A stretch of DNA of 22,184 nucleotides from an uncultured Collinsella sp. (GTDB lineage Bacteria > Actinomycetota > Coriobacteriia > Coriobacteriales > Coriobacteriaceae): assembly GCA_900554325.1 (NCBI GenBank), contig USHA01000030.1, forward strand, positions 1 to 22,184, read 5' to 3'. Shown one piece after another: positions 1-7,081 of the stretch. Position 1 is the first letter of the stretch. Each line of letters starts with the position of its first letter. The notes beneath the pieces were generated by a model, which saw nothing but the letters and a program-made list of their open reading frames with translations, had not been told where the DNA came from and searched no databases. A program made the position numbers and the translations under genes.

Positions 1-1
1 G

Positions 2-1045
2 CTGGAGCTCAAGCGCCTCGCCGTGAGCCGCCTGGGCAAGCAGGTTATCGATGTGGTCGACGTGGACGCCGGCTATGCGGATACCGATGGCGCGCCCAAG
101 CAGGTGCTCTCTGACGTGACCTGGCTCATTGGTGCGGGCGACCGCTATGGCCTTTTGGGCGAGAACGGTGCCGGCAAGTCGACGCTGCTCGACGTGATCC
201 AGGGCAAGATTGAACCCACGCGCGGCCGCGTGAAGATTGGCCAGACAGTGCGCTTTGGCGTGCTGTCGCAGCAGCTCGAGGAGCTCGAACCCTACATGGG
301 CGACACGATCCGAGAGGTGCTCAGCAACTATAAGAAGTACTACGTCATCGACGGCAAGGAGACTTCGCCCGAGAAGCTCTGCGAGCGTCTGGGCTTTACG
401 ACGCAGCAGCTCTGGAGCCGCATCGGCGATCTTTCGGGCGGCCAGCGCCGTCGCCTGTCGCTGTTGCTGACGATTCTGGACGAGCCCAACGTGCTCATCC
501 TGGACGAGCCGGGCAACGACCTGGATACCGACATGCTCGCGATTGTCGAGGACCTGCTGGACGGCTGGCCCGGCACGCTGATCCTGGTGACACACGATCG
601 CTTTTTGATGGAGCGCGTGACCGACCAACAGTGGGCACTGCTCGATGGCCATCTGACGCATATGCCCGGCGGCGTGGACCAGTACCTGCGCCTGTGCAAC
701 GCTACCGCCGAGGGCGAGCCCGTGGGCGCGCCGAGCGCTAAGACCGGCACGTTCGACACCGGTGCGGCGGCTGCTGCCGACAAGCCCAAGTCGAGCGGTC
801 AGCCCAACGGCCTTTCCAACGCCGAGCGTCAGAAGCTCCGCCGCGAGGTGAGCTCGCTCGAGCGCAAGATGGAGACGCAGCGCGCCCGCGTGGAGGAGGC
901 CGAGGCCGCCATGGCCCAGGTCGATCCCACCAACTACACGGCGCTCGGCGAGCAGCAGGCAAAGATCGACGAGGCTCACGCCGCCATGGACGAGCTGGAG
1001 ATGGCGTGGCTCGAGGCGAGCGAAAAGCTCGAGGGCGAGGAGTAG
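2..1045 (+). CDS. ABC-F family ATP-binding protein (Uup-like), 5' end cut off by window
   Basis: This is the C-terminal part of a duplicated-ATPase ABC-F protein, a soluble class that acts on ribosomes or nucleic acids rather than in transport. The frame is open from base 2, so the GTG at 23 is internal and the first ATPase domain lies upstream. Counting from that GTG, Walker A GENGAGKST is at residues 46-54, the signature LSGGQ follows near residue 139, and Walker B leads into LDEPGNDLD near residue 160. A charged, probably coiled-coil tail (about residues 265-340) resembles the Uup C-terminal domain. The usual family motif is LDEPTNxLD; Gly replaces Thr here. The HAD gene starts 6 bp downstream, so the two are probably cotranscribed. 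Family membership is sure; the precise subfamily is less so. Confidence 0.93.
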   Translation: MELKRLAVSRLGKQVIDVVDVDAGYADTDGAPKQVLSDVTWLIGAGDRYGLLGENGAGKSTLLDVIQGKIEPTRGRVKIGQTVRFGVLSQQLEELEPYMGDTIREVLSNYKKYYVIDGKETSPEKLCERLGFTTQQLWSRIGDLSGGQRRRLSLLLTILDEPNVLILDEPGNDLDTDMLAIVEDLLDGWPGTLILVTHDRFLMERVTDQQWALLDGHLTHMPGGVDQYLRLCNATAEGEPVGAPSAKTGTFDTGAAAAADKPKSSGQPNGLSNAERQKLRREVSSLERKMETQRARVEEAEAAMAQVDPTNYTALGEQQAKIDEAHAAMDELEMAWLEASEKLEGEE

Positions 1046-1051
1046 GCGAGA

Positions 1052-1822
1052 ATGATCAAAGCCGCGTTTTTCGATATCGACGGCACGCTGCTGAGCTTTA
1101 AGACCCACCGGATTCCGGCGTCGGCGCAGCAGGTGCTCGACAGCTTTCGCGAGCAGGGGATTGCGTGCGTGATCGCCACGGGCCGTCCGACCTACCAGAT
1201 GCCGGACTGGCTGTTCGACCTGGGCTGGGATGCGTACATTACGCTTTCGGGCCAGCACTGTTTTGATGCCAAGGGCGTCTACCGCAGCTGCCCGATCGAT
1301 CCGGACGACGTTGCGGTGATTGTGGACCAGGTGGCGCAGGGGCGCTACGACTCACTGTGCATGCAGGGCGAGAACTCGTTTGTGAACCGCCTGTCCGAGC
1401 GCGTGGTGACGGCTGGCAGCAACGCGGGAATCGTCTACCACGAGGAGCCGTTTGAGCATGCCTTTGACGCGCCGGTCTATCAGTTCTGTGCCTTTGTTGA
1501 CCCAGTTGACGAGCATATCGTGACCGATGCCGTGTCGCATTCGCTCACCACGCGCTGGTGCGACCTGTTCTGCGACATTATTCCGGCCAACGGCGGCAAG
1601 GACCTGGGTGTGGCGGCGACGCTGGAGCGCCTGGGCATCGACGCGAGTGAAGCGATTGCCTTTGGCGACGGCGAGAACGACCTGTCGATGTTTGCCGCCG
1701 TGGGCACGAGCGTGGCCATGGGCAACGCACAGGACACGGTGAAAGCTGCGGCGACCTATGTGACGACCGCCGTGGACGACGACGGCATCTACAACGCCGC
1801 GAAGTACTTTGGACTGCTATAG
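1052..1822 (+). CDS. Cof-type HAD-superfamily phosphatase
   Basis: A 256-residue cytosolic HAD hydrolase of the Cof/YidA class, which dephosphorylates sugar phosphates and similar small metabolites using Mg2+. Motif I is DIDGT near residues 8-12 (nucleophile Asp and acid/base Asp), motif II is the ATGR segment near residue 44, and motif IV is GDGENDLSM near residues 208-216. The cap between them fits the C2 type. The start ATG is preceded by GGAGGAG-like sequence reaching into the end of the ABC-F gene. A stem-loop followed by T-rich sequence comes after the stop. The substrate cannot be told from sequence. Confidence 0.93.
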   Translation: MIKAAFFDIDGTLLSFKTHRIPASAQQVLDSFREQGIACVIATGRPTYQMPDWLFDLGWDAYITLSGQHCFDAKGVYRSCPIDPDDVAVIVDQVAQGRYDSLCMQGENSFVNRLSERVVTAGSNAGIVYHEEPFEHAFDAPVYQFCAFVDPVDEHIVTDAVSHSLTTRWCDLFCDIIPANGGKDLGVAATLERLGIDASEAIAFGDGENDLSMFAAVGTSVAMGNAQDTVKAAATYVTTAVDDDGIYNAAKYFGLL

Positions 1823-1838
1823 CTGCGGCTCGGCACTT

Positions 1839-1876
1839 GGGGACACTCCTTGCGGGGCGTGTTCCCATTTTGTTTT
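1839..1876 (+). terminator. Probable rho-independent terminator after the HAD gene
   Basis: GGGGACAC (1839-1846) can pair with GTGTTCCC (1859-1866) with one G-U pair, and the sequence continues with ATTTTGTTTT. Position just after the HAD stop fits a terminator. The loop is long (12 nt). Confidence 0.5.
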
Positions 1877-1898
1877 CGTCCCGCACGTTTTGTGAAAC

Positions 1899-1983
1899 AC
1901 GGCTAACTTTTAGACAAAGTAGTAAGACATGGGCAACTTTTGCGGTAAAGTTAGCCGTGGAAAGTATCCAAAGGCTAACTAGC
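1899..1983 (+). promoter_or_regulatory. Repeated GGCTAACT half-sites, probable operator of the DtxR-type regulator
   Basis: A 12-bp segment ACGGCTAACTTT (1899-1910) has a perfect inverted copy AAAGTTAGCCGT at 1947-1958. A third half-site, AAGGCTAACT, lies at 1971-1980. Between the arms, GGCAACTTT (1932-1940) pairs imperfectly with the second arm. GGCTAAC is close to the core of known DtxR/IdeR boxes. The cluster ends about 22 bp before the start of a DtxR-family gene, which fits autoregulation. No clear -35/-10 pair was found in it. Confidence 0.6.
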
Positions 1984-2004
1984 AATCATCGCGAAAGGCG
2001 GCCC

Positions 2005-2394
2005 ATGGCCCTACGTGAATCCGGAGAAGACTATCTCGAATCAATCTACGTTCTGTCGGAACGTCAGGTCATCGTGCGCTCGATCGACGTTGCGGAGTAC
2101 CTCGGCGTAACCAAGGCGAGCGTTTCCAAGGCCATGGCGACGCTGGAAAGCAACGGCTATGTCGAAATGGGCAAGCGCGACGTTCATCTGACGGAGCGTG
2201 GTCTGGAGGTCGCTCGCCAAATGTGGGAGCGTCACTGCTTTTTCGTGGGGCTGCTGGAGGATGCGGGTGTTTCGGCTGAGGTCGCGTCGCAAGAGGGCTG
2301 CCACATGGAGCACTGCCTGAGCGAGGAAAGCTTCGAGAAACTGAGGGCGATGCTGAACCGGGGCGAGGCGACGGGCCAAGCGGCGGAATCCTAA
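2005..2394 (+). CDS. DtxR/MntR-family metal-dependent transcriptional regulator
   Basis: A 129-residue regulator of MntR size: a winged helix (about residues 5-65) plus the metal-binding dimerisation domain, without the C-terminal SH3-like domain of DtxR/IdeR. ATG 2005 is chosen because the alignment starts there and AAAGG lies 6 bp upstream; the frame is open further upstream, but through the operator region. Putative metal ligands line up with MntR: D9, E12, H77, E102 and H103. Position 99, Glu in B. subtilis MntR, is Cys, as in DtxR (C102-x-x-E105-H106). The site is therefore a mixture of Mn- and Fe-type features, and the metal sensed is uncertain. In this family the metal-loaded dimer usually represses uptake or activates export genes. 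Confidence 0.9.
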   Translation: MALRESGEDYLESIYVLSERQVIVRSIDVAEYLGVTKASVSKAMATLESNGYVEMGKRDVHLTERGLEVARQMWERHCFFVGLLEDAGVSAEVASQEGCHMEHCLSEESFEKLRAMLNRGEATGQAAES

Positions 2395-2414
2395 CGAACC
2401 CCCAGTAGCGCGGA

Positions 2415-2455
2415 GTTCGCGCAAAGCGCGAACCAGCGACCGGGACCAGCGGTCC
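2415..2455. repeat. Two small perfect hairpins after the DtxR-type gene
   Basis: GTTCGCGC-AAA-GCGCGAAC spans 2415-2433 and GGACC-AGC-GGTCC spans 2443-2455. The second is followed by TTTCGGCC. Together they may terminate the regulator transcript. They are the first structures in a 279-bp gene-free stretch (2395-2673). Confidence 0.5.
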
Positions 2456-2530
2456 TTTCGGCCAAGTCCATTTCAGCAAAGGAACCCCGCCAGCAAGCGA
2501 TGCCCAAGAACTGCCACCTACGTCACCGCA

Positions 2531-2657
2531 GGCCGGGGCCGGGTTTGGTTTTGAAAACACTCCACAGCGCGAGGCCCGCCTTTCCGTTGCTCCGCAGGAG
2601 CAGGAAAGACGGGCCTCATGCGCGAGGACGTTTTCAAAACCAAGCCCGGTCCCGGCC
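2531..2657. repeat. Long nested inverted repeat between convergent genes
   Basis: The outer arms 2531-2558 and 2630-2657 match at 26 of 28 positions, and both differences become G-U pairs in a plus-strand RNA. Inside, GAGGCCCG (2571-2578) pairs with CGGGCCTC (2609-2616), the stem runs on to CTTTCC/GGAAAG, and TGCTCC-GCA-GGAGCA forms the tip. The whole can fold into one hairpin of about 127 nt. It lies between the DtxR-type gene (+) and the ATPase gene (-), so a bidirectional terminator is possible. Its size also suits a dispersed palindromic repeat or MITE-like element. Confidence 0.75.
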
Positions 2658-2673
2658 GGACAGCCCACGAACG

Positions 2674-4626
2674 CTACAGGTTCTTGACACCCATCGCGCG
2701 CATGGCATTCAGGATGGCGATAATCGCCACGCCCACGTCGCCGAACACAGCAAGCCACATGTTGGCGATGCCCAGTGCCGCAAGCACCAGAATCAGCAAC
2801 TTAATGCCCAGCGCAAAGATGATGTTCTGCCAAACAATCGACATGGTCTTGCGCGCCACGCGGATCGCGCGGGAGATGTTGGACGGCTTGTCATCCATGA
2901 GCACGACGTCCGCCGCCTCAATTGCGGCGTCCGAGCCCATAGCGCCCATGGCGATGCCAACGTCTGCGCGGGTGAGCACGGGCGCATCGTTGATGCCGTC
3001 GCCTACAAAGGCGAGCTTGCCCTTGCCCGATTCTGCTGCGAGCAACGCCTCAACACGCTCGACCTTATCACCCGGTAACAGCTGCGCGTGGAACTCGTCG
3101 AGACCGAGTTGCTTGGCTACAGACGCCGCAACCTCCTCACGGTCGCCCGTGAGCATGACGGTGCGCTTGACGCCGGCGGCGTGCAGGTCGCGAATCGTTT
3201 GCTCGGCATCGGTCTTTATGGTGTCGGCAATTACGATGTGGCCGGCGTACGTATCATCGACCAGCACGTGGAGGATGGTGCCGACGATCTCGCAATTGGG
3301 CGCTTCGATACCGGCCACAGCAAGCATCTTGGCATTGCCGACGATGACGCGCTTGCCGTCGATAATCGCCGTCACGCCATGGCCCGCGTCATTGCTGGAG
3401 TCGCTTACGCGTTTGGGGTCAAGCTCGCCCTGGTAGGCGACACGCACGGACTGCGCGATGGGGTGATCGGAGAACGACTCCGCAAGGGCTGCGACCTCGA
3501 GCAACGACTGCTCGGTATAGCCAGCCTCGGGGTGCACCGCGACCACTGAGAACGTGCCGTTGGTGAGCGTGCCGGTCTTGTCAAAGACGACGGTGTCCAC
3601 ATCGGCGAGCGTCTCGAGGTAGTTAGAACCCTTGATGAGGACGCCCAGCTTGGATGCGCCGCCAATGCCGCCAAAGAAGCTGAGCGGGACGCTAATCACG
3701 AGCGCGCACGGGCAGCTGACGACCAGGAAGGTCAGGCCGCGCAGGATCCAGTCGGACCAGGCGCCGGTGACCAAGCCGCCGCCGAGCGCGAGTACCGCGG
3801 CAGCGCCGGTGACGGCGGGCGTGTAGACGCGGGCGAAGCGCGTGATAAAGTTCTCGGTGCGCGCCTTCTTTTCGCTGGCATTTTCCACGAGCTCCAGGAC
3901 GCGTGCGACGGTGGACTCGCCAAAGGGCTTGGTGGTGCGCACGTGGATGAGGCCCGTCATGTTGATGCAGCCGCTGATGATGTCGTCGCCGGACTTGGCG
4001 GGGCGGGGGATTGACTCGCCCGTGAGAGCGGCGGTGTCGAGCTGGGTTTCGCCCTCGACGATGACGCCGTCGATAGGCACGCGCTCACCGGGCTTGACCA
4101 CGATCACGGTGCCGACGGCGATGTCATCGGGGAAGACCTGCTCGAGTGTGCCGTCGGGCTGCTCGACGTTAGCGTAGTCGGGCGCGATGTCCATCATGGC
4201 ACTGATCGACTTGCGGCTCTTGCCCACGGCGTACGCCTGAAACAGCTCGCCGACCTGGTAGAACAGCATGACGGCGGCGCCTTCGGCCATGTGCGGGTCG
4301 GTATCGGGGAAGAGCACCATGGCAAACGCGCCGATGGTCGCGACGGCCATGAGGAAGCTCTCGTCGAAGGCCTTGCCGCGGCGGATGTTATTGAATGCCT
4401 TTTGCAGTACGTCGTAGCCGGCAATCAAAAACGGCACGAGGAACAGCACAAAGCTGGCGTAGATGTCGCCCGGGGTGCCGAATGCGGCAGTGAGGGTGCC
4501 GAGCTCATCGAGGGCGTACACCACGGCAAAAATGCCCAGCGCTACCAGGATGCGGTTGCGCTTCTGCTCGAGTGATTCTTTTTTCTTGCGCTTCTTCTTT
4601 TTCTTTTTGGGGTCGGCGGTGGCCAT
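2674..4626 (-). CDS. zntA: P1B-type Zn2+/Cd2+/Pb2+-exporting ATPase
   Basis: A 650-residue heavy-metal P-type ATPase that pumps divalent soft metals out of the cell. Visible elements are the TGES actuator loop (202-205), the CPC translocation motif (305-307), the phosphorylation site DKTGT (349-353), the HP dipeptide (388-389) and GDGINDAP (542-549). K609 and D630 in the last membrane segments are the residues typical of the Zn/Cd/Pb subgroup. There is no N-terminal metal-binding domain; a separate small CxxC protein is encoded just upstream. Instead the N-terminus is strongly basic, with Lys/Arg filling residues 7-16. The frame is open further upstream, but ATG 4626 has GGAGG 8 bp before it. 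Regulation by the ArsR protein upstream is likely, since a matching operator lies just before the gene. Confidence 0.95.
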   Translation of the reverse strand: MATADPKKKKKKRKKKESLEQKRNRILVALGIFAVVYALDELGTLTAAFGTPGDIYASFVLFLVPFLIAGYDVLQKAFNNIRRGKAFDESFLMAVATIGAFAMVLFPDTDPHMAEGAAVMLFYQVGELFQAYAVGKSRKSISAMMDIAPDYANVEQPDGTLEQVFPDDIAVGTVIVVKPGERVPIDGVIVEGETQLDTAALTGESIPRPAKSGDDIISGCINMTGLIHVRTTKPFGESTVARVLELVENASEKKARTENFITRFARVYTPAVTGAAAVLALGGGLVTGAWSDWILRGLTFLVVSCPCALVISVPLSFFGGIGGASKLGVLIKGSNYLETLADVDTVVFDKTGTLTNGTFSVVAVHPEAGYTEQSLLEVAALAESFSDHPIAQSVRVAYQGELDPKRVSDSSNDAGHGVTAIIDGKRVIVGNAKMLAVAGIEAPNCEIVGTILHVLVDDTYAGHIVIADTIKTDAEQTIRDLHAAGVKRTVMLTGDREEVAASVAKQLGLDEFHAQLLPGDKVERVEALLAAESGKGKLAFVGDGINDAPVLTRADVGIAMGAMGSDAAIEAADVVLMDDKPSNISRAIRVARKTMSIVWQNIIFALGIKLLILVLAALGIANMWLAVFGDVGVAIIAILNAMRAMGVKNL

Positions 4627-4649
4627 GACTCGTATCCTCCTATTTGAAT

Positions 4650-4669
4650 GTATGAACATTCGCTCATAT
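4650..4669 (-). promoter_or_regulatory. ArsR/SmtB-type operator before the metal ATPase gene
   Basis: GTATGA-N8-TCATAT, with one mismatch to the ATATGA-N8-TCATAT palindromes before the arsR gene. It ends about 23 bp upstream of the ATPase start codon. A weak promoter (minus-strand TTGCTG, 18 bp, TTATAT) could overlap it, giving the ATPase its own regulated promoter. Confidence 0.7.
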
Positions 4670-4682
4670 AATTTCGCGAGCA

Positions 4683-4724
4683 AAGGCCGCAGCAAGCGCG
4701 GCCTTGCAGGTTGGCGTAAACCTG
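4683..4724 (-). terminator. Two stem-loops between the CxxC protein and ATPase genes
   Basis: AAGGCCGC (4683-4690) pairs with GCGGCCTT (4698-4705), and CAGGTT (4707-4712) with AACCTG (4719-4724). Both follow the stop of the small gene on the minus strand. They may partly terminate or stabilise the upstream message. No long U tract follows, so terminator activity is uncertain. Confidence 0.4.
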
Positions 4725-4726
4725 GG

Positions 4727-4945
4727 CTAGAGAATAATCTCGCAGTCCGGCTCGGCGTCGGCGGTGAACTCCACAACGCGGTCGAGGACCTCGTCGAACT
4801 CGGCGTCATCGGCCTCGAGCGTCAACTTCTGGGTCATAAAGTTGACGGACACGGATTTGACGCCCTCGAGCTTGGCCAGCTCGTCCTGAAGCTCGCGCGC
4901 ACAGTTGGCGCAGTCGATCTCATCGAGCTTAAACTGCTTTTTCAT
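4727..4945 (-). CDS. Small heavy-metal-associated (HMA) domain protein
   Basis: A 72-residue cytosolic protein with the ferredoxin-like HMA fold. The metal-binding CxxC is CANC (residues 12-15) after the first strand, in the context DEIDCANCARELQ. The preceding acidic DEID resembles the metal-binding domains of Zn/Cd ATPases more than copper chaperones (usually MxCxxC). The C-terminus ends DCEIIL, with a third Cys that could contribute. It lies between the regulator and the ATPase, which lacks this domain, so it probably acts as the detached metal-binding domain or chaperone of that pump. AAGGAA precedes the start. Confidence 0.9.
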   Translation of the reverse strand: MKKQFKLDEIDCANCARELQDELAKLEGVKSVSVNFMTQKLTLEADDAEFDEVLDRVVEFTADAEPDCEIIL

Positions 4946-5008
4946 GGTGGGTTCCTTTCCCTGTATTTGCGGCTTGGGTGCAGGCCGCGCTGGTACCGTG
5001 GTTGGCTG

Positions 5009-5374
5009 CTATTCGCAGATGTGGCTCATGCCCTGGTTGAGCATGGTGTAGACGTGGTCGTCGGCGAGCGAGTAGAGGATATTGCGCCCGTCGCGCCGGA
5101 ATTTAACCAGGTGCGACTGCTTGAGTGTGCGCAGCTGGTGCGATACTGCCGACTGCGAGGTTTCGGTCGCTTCGGCGATGTCTGCCACGCAGAGCTCGCG
5201 GCCCATGAGGGCGTAAAGGATCTTGATACGCGTGGTGTCGCTGAAGACCTTGAACAGGTCGGCGAGGTCGTAGAGAAGTTCCTCGTCGGGAAGGTCCTCG
5301 GGCGAGCAGGTGGTGGGGATCGCGGGTTCGGTGGCCTCGATGTCGGGTTTCGTTTCATCAACGCGAATGCTCAT
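5009..5374 (-). CDS. ArsR/SmtB-family zinc-responsive repressor
   Basis: A 121-residue winged-helix repressor that releases DNA on binding metal. The helix-turn-helix is about residues 62-85, with ELCVADIAE followed by SQSAVSHQLRTL. The C-terminal helix keeps the SmtB/CzrA alpha-5 zinc site exactly spaced: D105, H107, H118 and E121. C62 in ELCV occupies the position used by alpha-3 sites in CadC/ArsR, so a second metal site is possible. The N-terminal 30 residues are acidic and variable. AAAGGAT precedes the ATG. It is first in the unit arsR - HMA protein - ATPase, and its operators overlap its own promoter. Confidence 0.95.
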   Translation of the reverse strand: MSIRVDETKPDIEATEPAIPTTCSPEDLPDEELLYDLADLFKVFSDTTRIKILYALMGRELCVADIAEATETSQSAVSHQLRTLKQSHLVKFRRDGRNILYSLADDHVYTMLNQGMSHICE

Positions 5375-5388
5375 TGCAATATCCTTTC

Positions 5389-5448
5389 ATATGAACATGC
5401 GCTCATATAACTTGCTTCCGATTATATGAGTGTATGTTCATATGTCAA
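5389..5448 (-). promoter_or_regulatory. arsR promoter with two ArsR operators
   Basis: On the minus strand a consensus promoter is visible: TTGACA (5443-5448), 16 bp, TATAAT (5421-5426). The palindrome ATATGA-N8-TCATAT (5424-5443) fills the spacer and touches both hexamers. A second copy (5389-5408), centred 35 bp downstream, lies in the leader just before the Shine-Dalgarno sequence. This layout predicts tight autorepression released by metal. Confidence 0.88.
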
Positions 5449-5522
5449 TACAATTTGCGTTAATTTCGATGACTGCTTGCCGCCTCTGCGATTTTCTGTG
5501 GGTTGGGAGACATCGACGCAAT

Positions 5523-5552
5523 GCTCGCCAACATATTTCGAGATGTTCGGCT
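5523..5552 (-). repeat. Island repeat, copy A (inverted)
   Basis: The reverse complement matches copies B and D (core: GCCGAACA, CTCGAAA, ATGT, GG). It matches copy C at about 24 of 32 positions in the same orientation. It sits at the start of the less G+C-rich stretch. Confidence 0.6.
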
Positions 5553-5582
5553 AGCATGCTAAGAAAGCCACCTTGAGAAGCA

Positions 5583-5783
5583 TTAGAACTGTTCATATTT
5601 GTACTTTATCGTGTCAAATACCGCGAGAATCAGTTCTTCCTCTACGGGAGTTTCTGCAGAATCAGTTTTATCTAAAGTTATATTGAGCATTGCTGCAGCC
5701 AATCTGGCACATCGGTGGCCGAATAAGTCGAAAAATGTAGGTGGACATCCGCAGAGATCGCCTTTAGAAGAGCGAATTCTCAA
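5583..5783 (-). CDS. Possible small ORF (66 aa), unrecognised
   Basis: This open frame starts with TTG and overlaps the last 20 bp of the putative nuclease gene. Its N-terminal part reads through repeat copy B, giving the peptide CPPTFFDLFG; the rest is acidic, ending in a stretch rich in E, I, L and Y. No convincing ribosome-binding site was seen. An internal ATG would give a 35-residue product. It may be a gene remnant or simply an open frame. Without it, 5375-5763 holds only the arsR promoter, repeat copies A and B, and otherwise nothing I recognise. Confidence 0.25.
   Translation of the reverse strand: MRIRSSKGDLCGCPPTFFDLFGHRCARLAAAMLNITLDKTDSAETPVEEELILAVFDTIKYKYEQF
5716..5745 (+). repeat. 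Island repeat, copy B (direct)
   Basis: 27 of 30 bases match copy D (7345-7374), including CGAAAAATGTAGGTGG. It faces copy A across about 165 bp. Confidence 0.75.
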
Positions 5784-6972
5784 TTAGATCAATAATCGTG
5801 TCGTCTTCCGTGCGGTTTTCATCGATTTTTGCGAACATGTCGCATTCCCAAGCCCCATTGATTTCCTCAGCAAGGGGCCCGACGTGTTGCATGTCGTCGG
5901 GTTCGGGCACATCGTTGATGCTCGGGTCATCAGCTTGCGGATATTGGCTTGCAATTTCGCGCTTGGCGGCCTCTTCTTCTTTGAGTGTCTCCAGGACGCG
6001 GCGACCGTATTCGAAGTAGCGCCGCAAGACAAATTGACGAAGAGTTTCTTGCAGGATGGCGAAGTTATCCGGGAGTCGACCGGGCCATATCTTCTCGCGA
6101 ATGCGAATCGCTTCCATGACCCGTTTAAAAGCGGACTGCTTGAAAAACGAATGACGATTAACTGTGATAACGGCATATCCCATGTTTCGCAGCGTGTTTC
6201 GGCGCTCCTCGTCAATTGATTGCTGCTCGGGTTCGTCGTGGTAAAAGCCGTTGTATTCGATATCGGTCATCGAATTTTCGAGCAGCGCGTCGAGGTAGAA
6301 AACCGTCCGTCGCGTTAGGGCGGCGTATCTTTTGGGGACTGGGATCGGATAATCCGTTTTGATAGCGCGTATGGCTAAGCCACCCATTGACTTGGGCATT
6401 GTCAGCATCATGACAAACGCCGTTTCGAGTGGGGAGCGACAGCCTTCGTGTACATAAGAAAGTGCCTTAAGTGCTTTATTAGATCCACGATACCCCGGTG
6501 CCTCTGAAAAGAAGGCTCTGAGCTCTTCAACGCTGGTTAGGGCTGGGCGCTCGCGATATTGAGTTTCGTCGGACGTTCCAAGCGCGTAGGAGCCGCAGAT
6601 TTCAAAGTAATACTCAACGAGCTCCGAAAGGTTGAGGTCGGCTGTTGCTTCTAACGCGCACAGTTTGATATCGACGATGTAGACGTTCGGCTCGAGTTCT
6701 AGGTAGCTTTCTGCATCAAACGTATAGCGCGTGCAGTGGCAGATGCAGCCCTTGCGGTGCCTTTTGGCATTATTGGAAAACGTCAGCACATGGATACGTT
6801 CAGAATCGACATTCTTTCTGTTGAGCCATGCTCGTGCCGCTTCCAGGTCGGACGTGGTCGGCGCAGACACCCTGATCTTTTCCATAGGTATGGGACCGGT
6901 CGCGTAGCTTGCGAGCGAGTTGGCTGTTTGGTATACAGCGCGTGCCGTGGTATGTGACAGAATGATTCCCAT
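5764..6972 (-). CDS. Putative nuclease: AbiEi-like N-terminal region plus DUF559/Vsr-like domain
   Basis: A 402-residue protein if read from ATG 6972. The front half (SHTTARAVYQ, then IHVLTF near 60, H79, and EICGSYA near 124-130) has the layout of actinobacterial AbiEi-C-like proteins. The back half resembles DUF559/Vsr endonucleases: SPLE (E183), an Asp in the next strand (D228), EYNG (E239), H245, then DEERRNTLRNMGY (254-266). These fit a PD-(D/E)XK-type site. A charged, acidic tail (about 330-402) follows. The start is uncertain: the frame stays open to 7194, but that extension crosses repeat copy C and a terminator-like hairpin, and the relative at 15356 also starts at this point. No strong ribosome-binding site is visible. 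The gene is less G+C-rich than its neighbours, suggesting transfer. Function is inferred from motifs only. Confidence 0.7.
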   Translation of the reverse strand: MGIILSHTTARAVYQTANSLASYATGPIPMEKIRVSAPTTSDLEAARAWLNRKNVDSERIHVLTFSNNAKRHRKGCICHCTRYTFDAESYLELEPNVYIVDIKLCALEATADLNLSELVEYYFEICGSYALGTSDETQYRERPALTSVEELRAFFSEAPGYRGSNKALKALSYVHEGCRSPLETAFVMMLTMPKSMGGLAIRAIKTDYPIPVPKRYAALTRRTVFYLDALLENSMTDIEYNGFYHDEPEQQSIDEERRNTLRNMGYAVITVNRHSFFKQSAFKRVMEAIRIREKIWPGRLPDNFAILQETLRQFVLRRYFEYGRRVLETLKEEEAAKREIASQYPQADDPSINDVPEPDDMQHVGPLAEEINGAWECDMFAKIDENRTEDDTIIDLIENSLF

Positions 6973-7081
6973 ACGCGCATGATGGCATAGCGGACGCCGC
7001 ATACGCCCGAAACTTCGGGCAACGGTATTGGGGCGCGGCTTATCTTCTGCGAACGGTGGGTTTTTGAGCTGTCGTATTGAG

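Noticed and set aside
1837..2004. Upstream extension of the DtxR-type protein
   Set aside because: It would read through a terminator and the operator repeats; the family alignment begins at 2005.
2500..3436. Long plus-strand frames opposite the metal ATPase gene
   Set aside because: They are antisense shadows of a well-supported gene, with Ala/Ser/Arg-rich translations.
4627..4809. 61-residue N-terminal extension of the metal ATPase
   Set aside because: It overlaps the upstream HMA gene, hairpins and an ArsR operator; ATG 4626 has a strong GGAGG site.
5764..6972. A complete AbiE toxin-antitoxin pair
   Set aside because: No adjacent nucleotidyltransferase (AbiEii-like) gene is present on either side.
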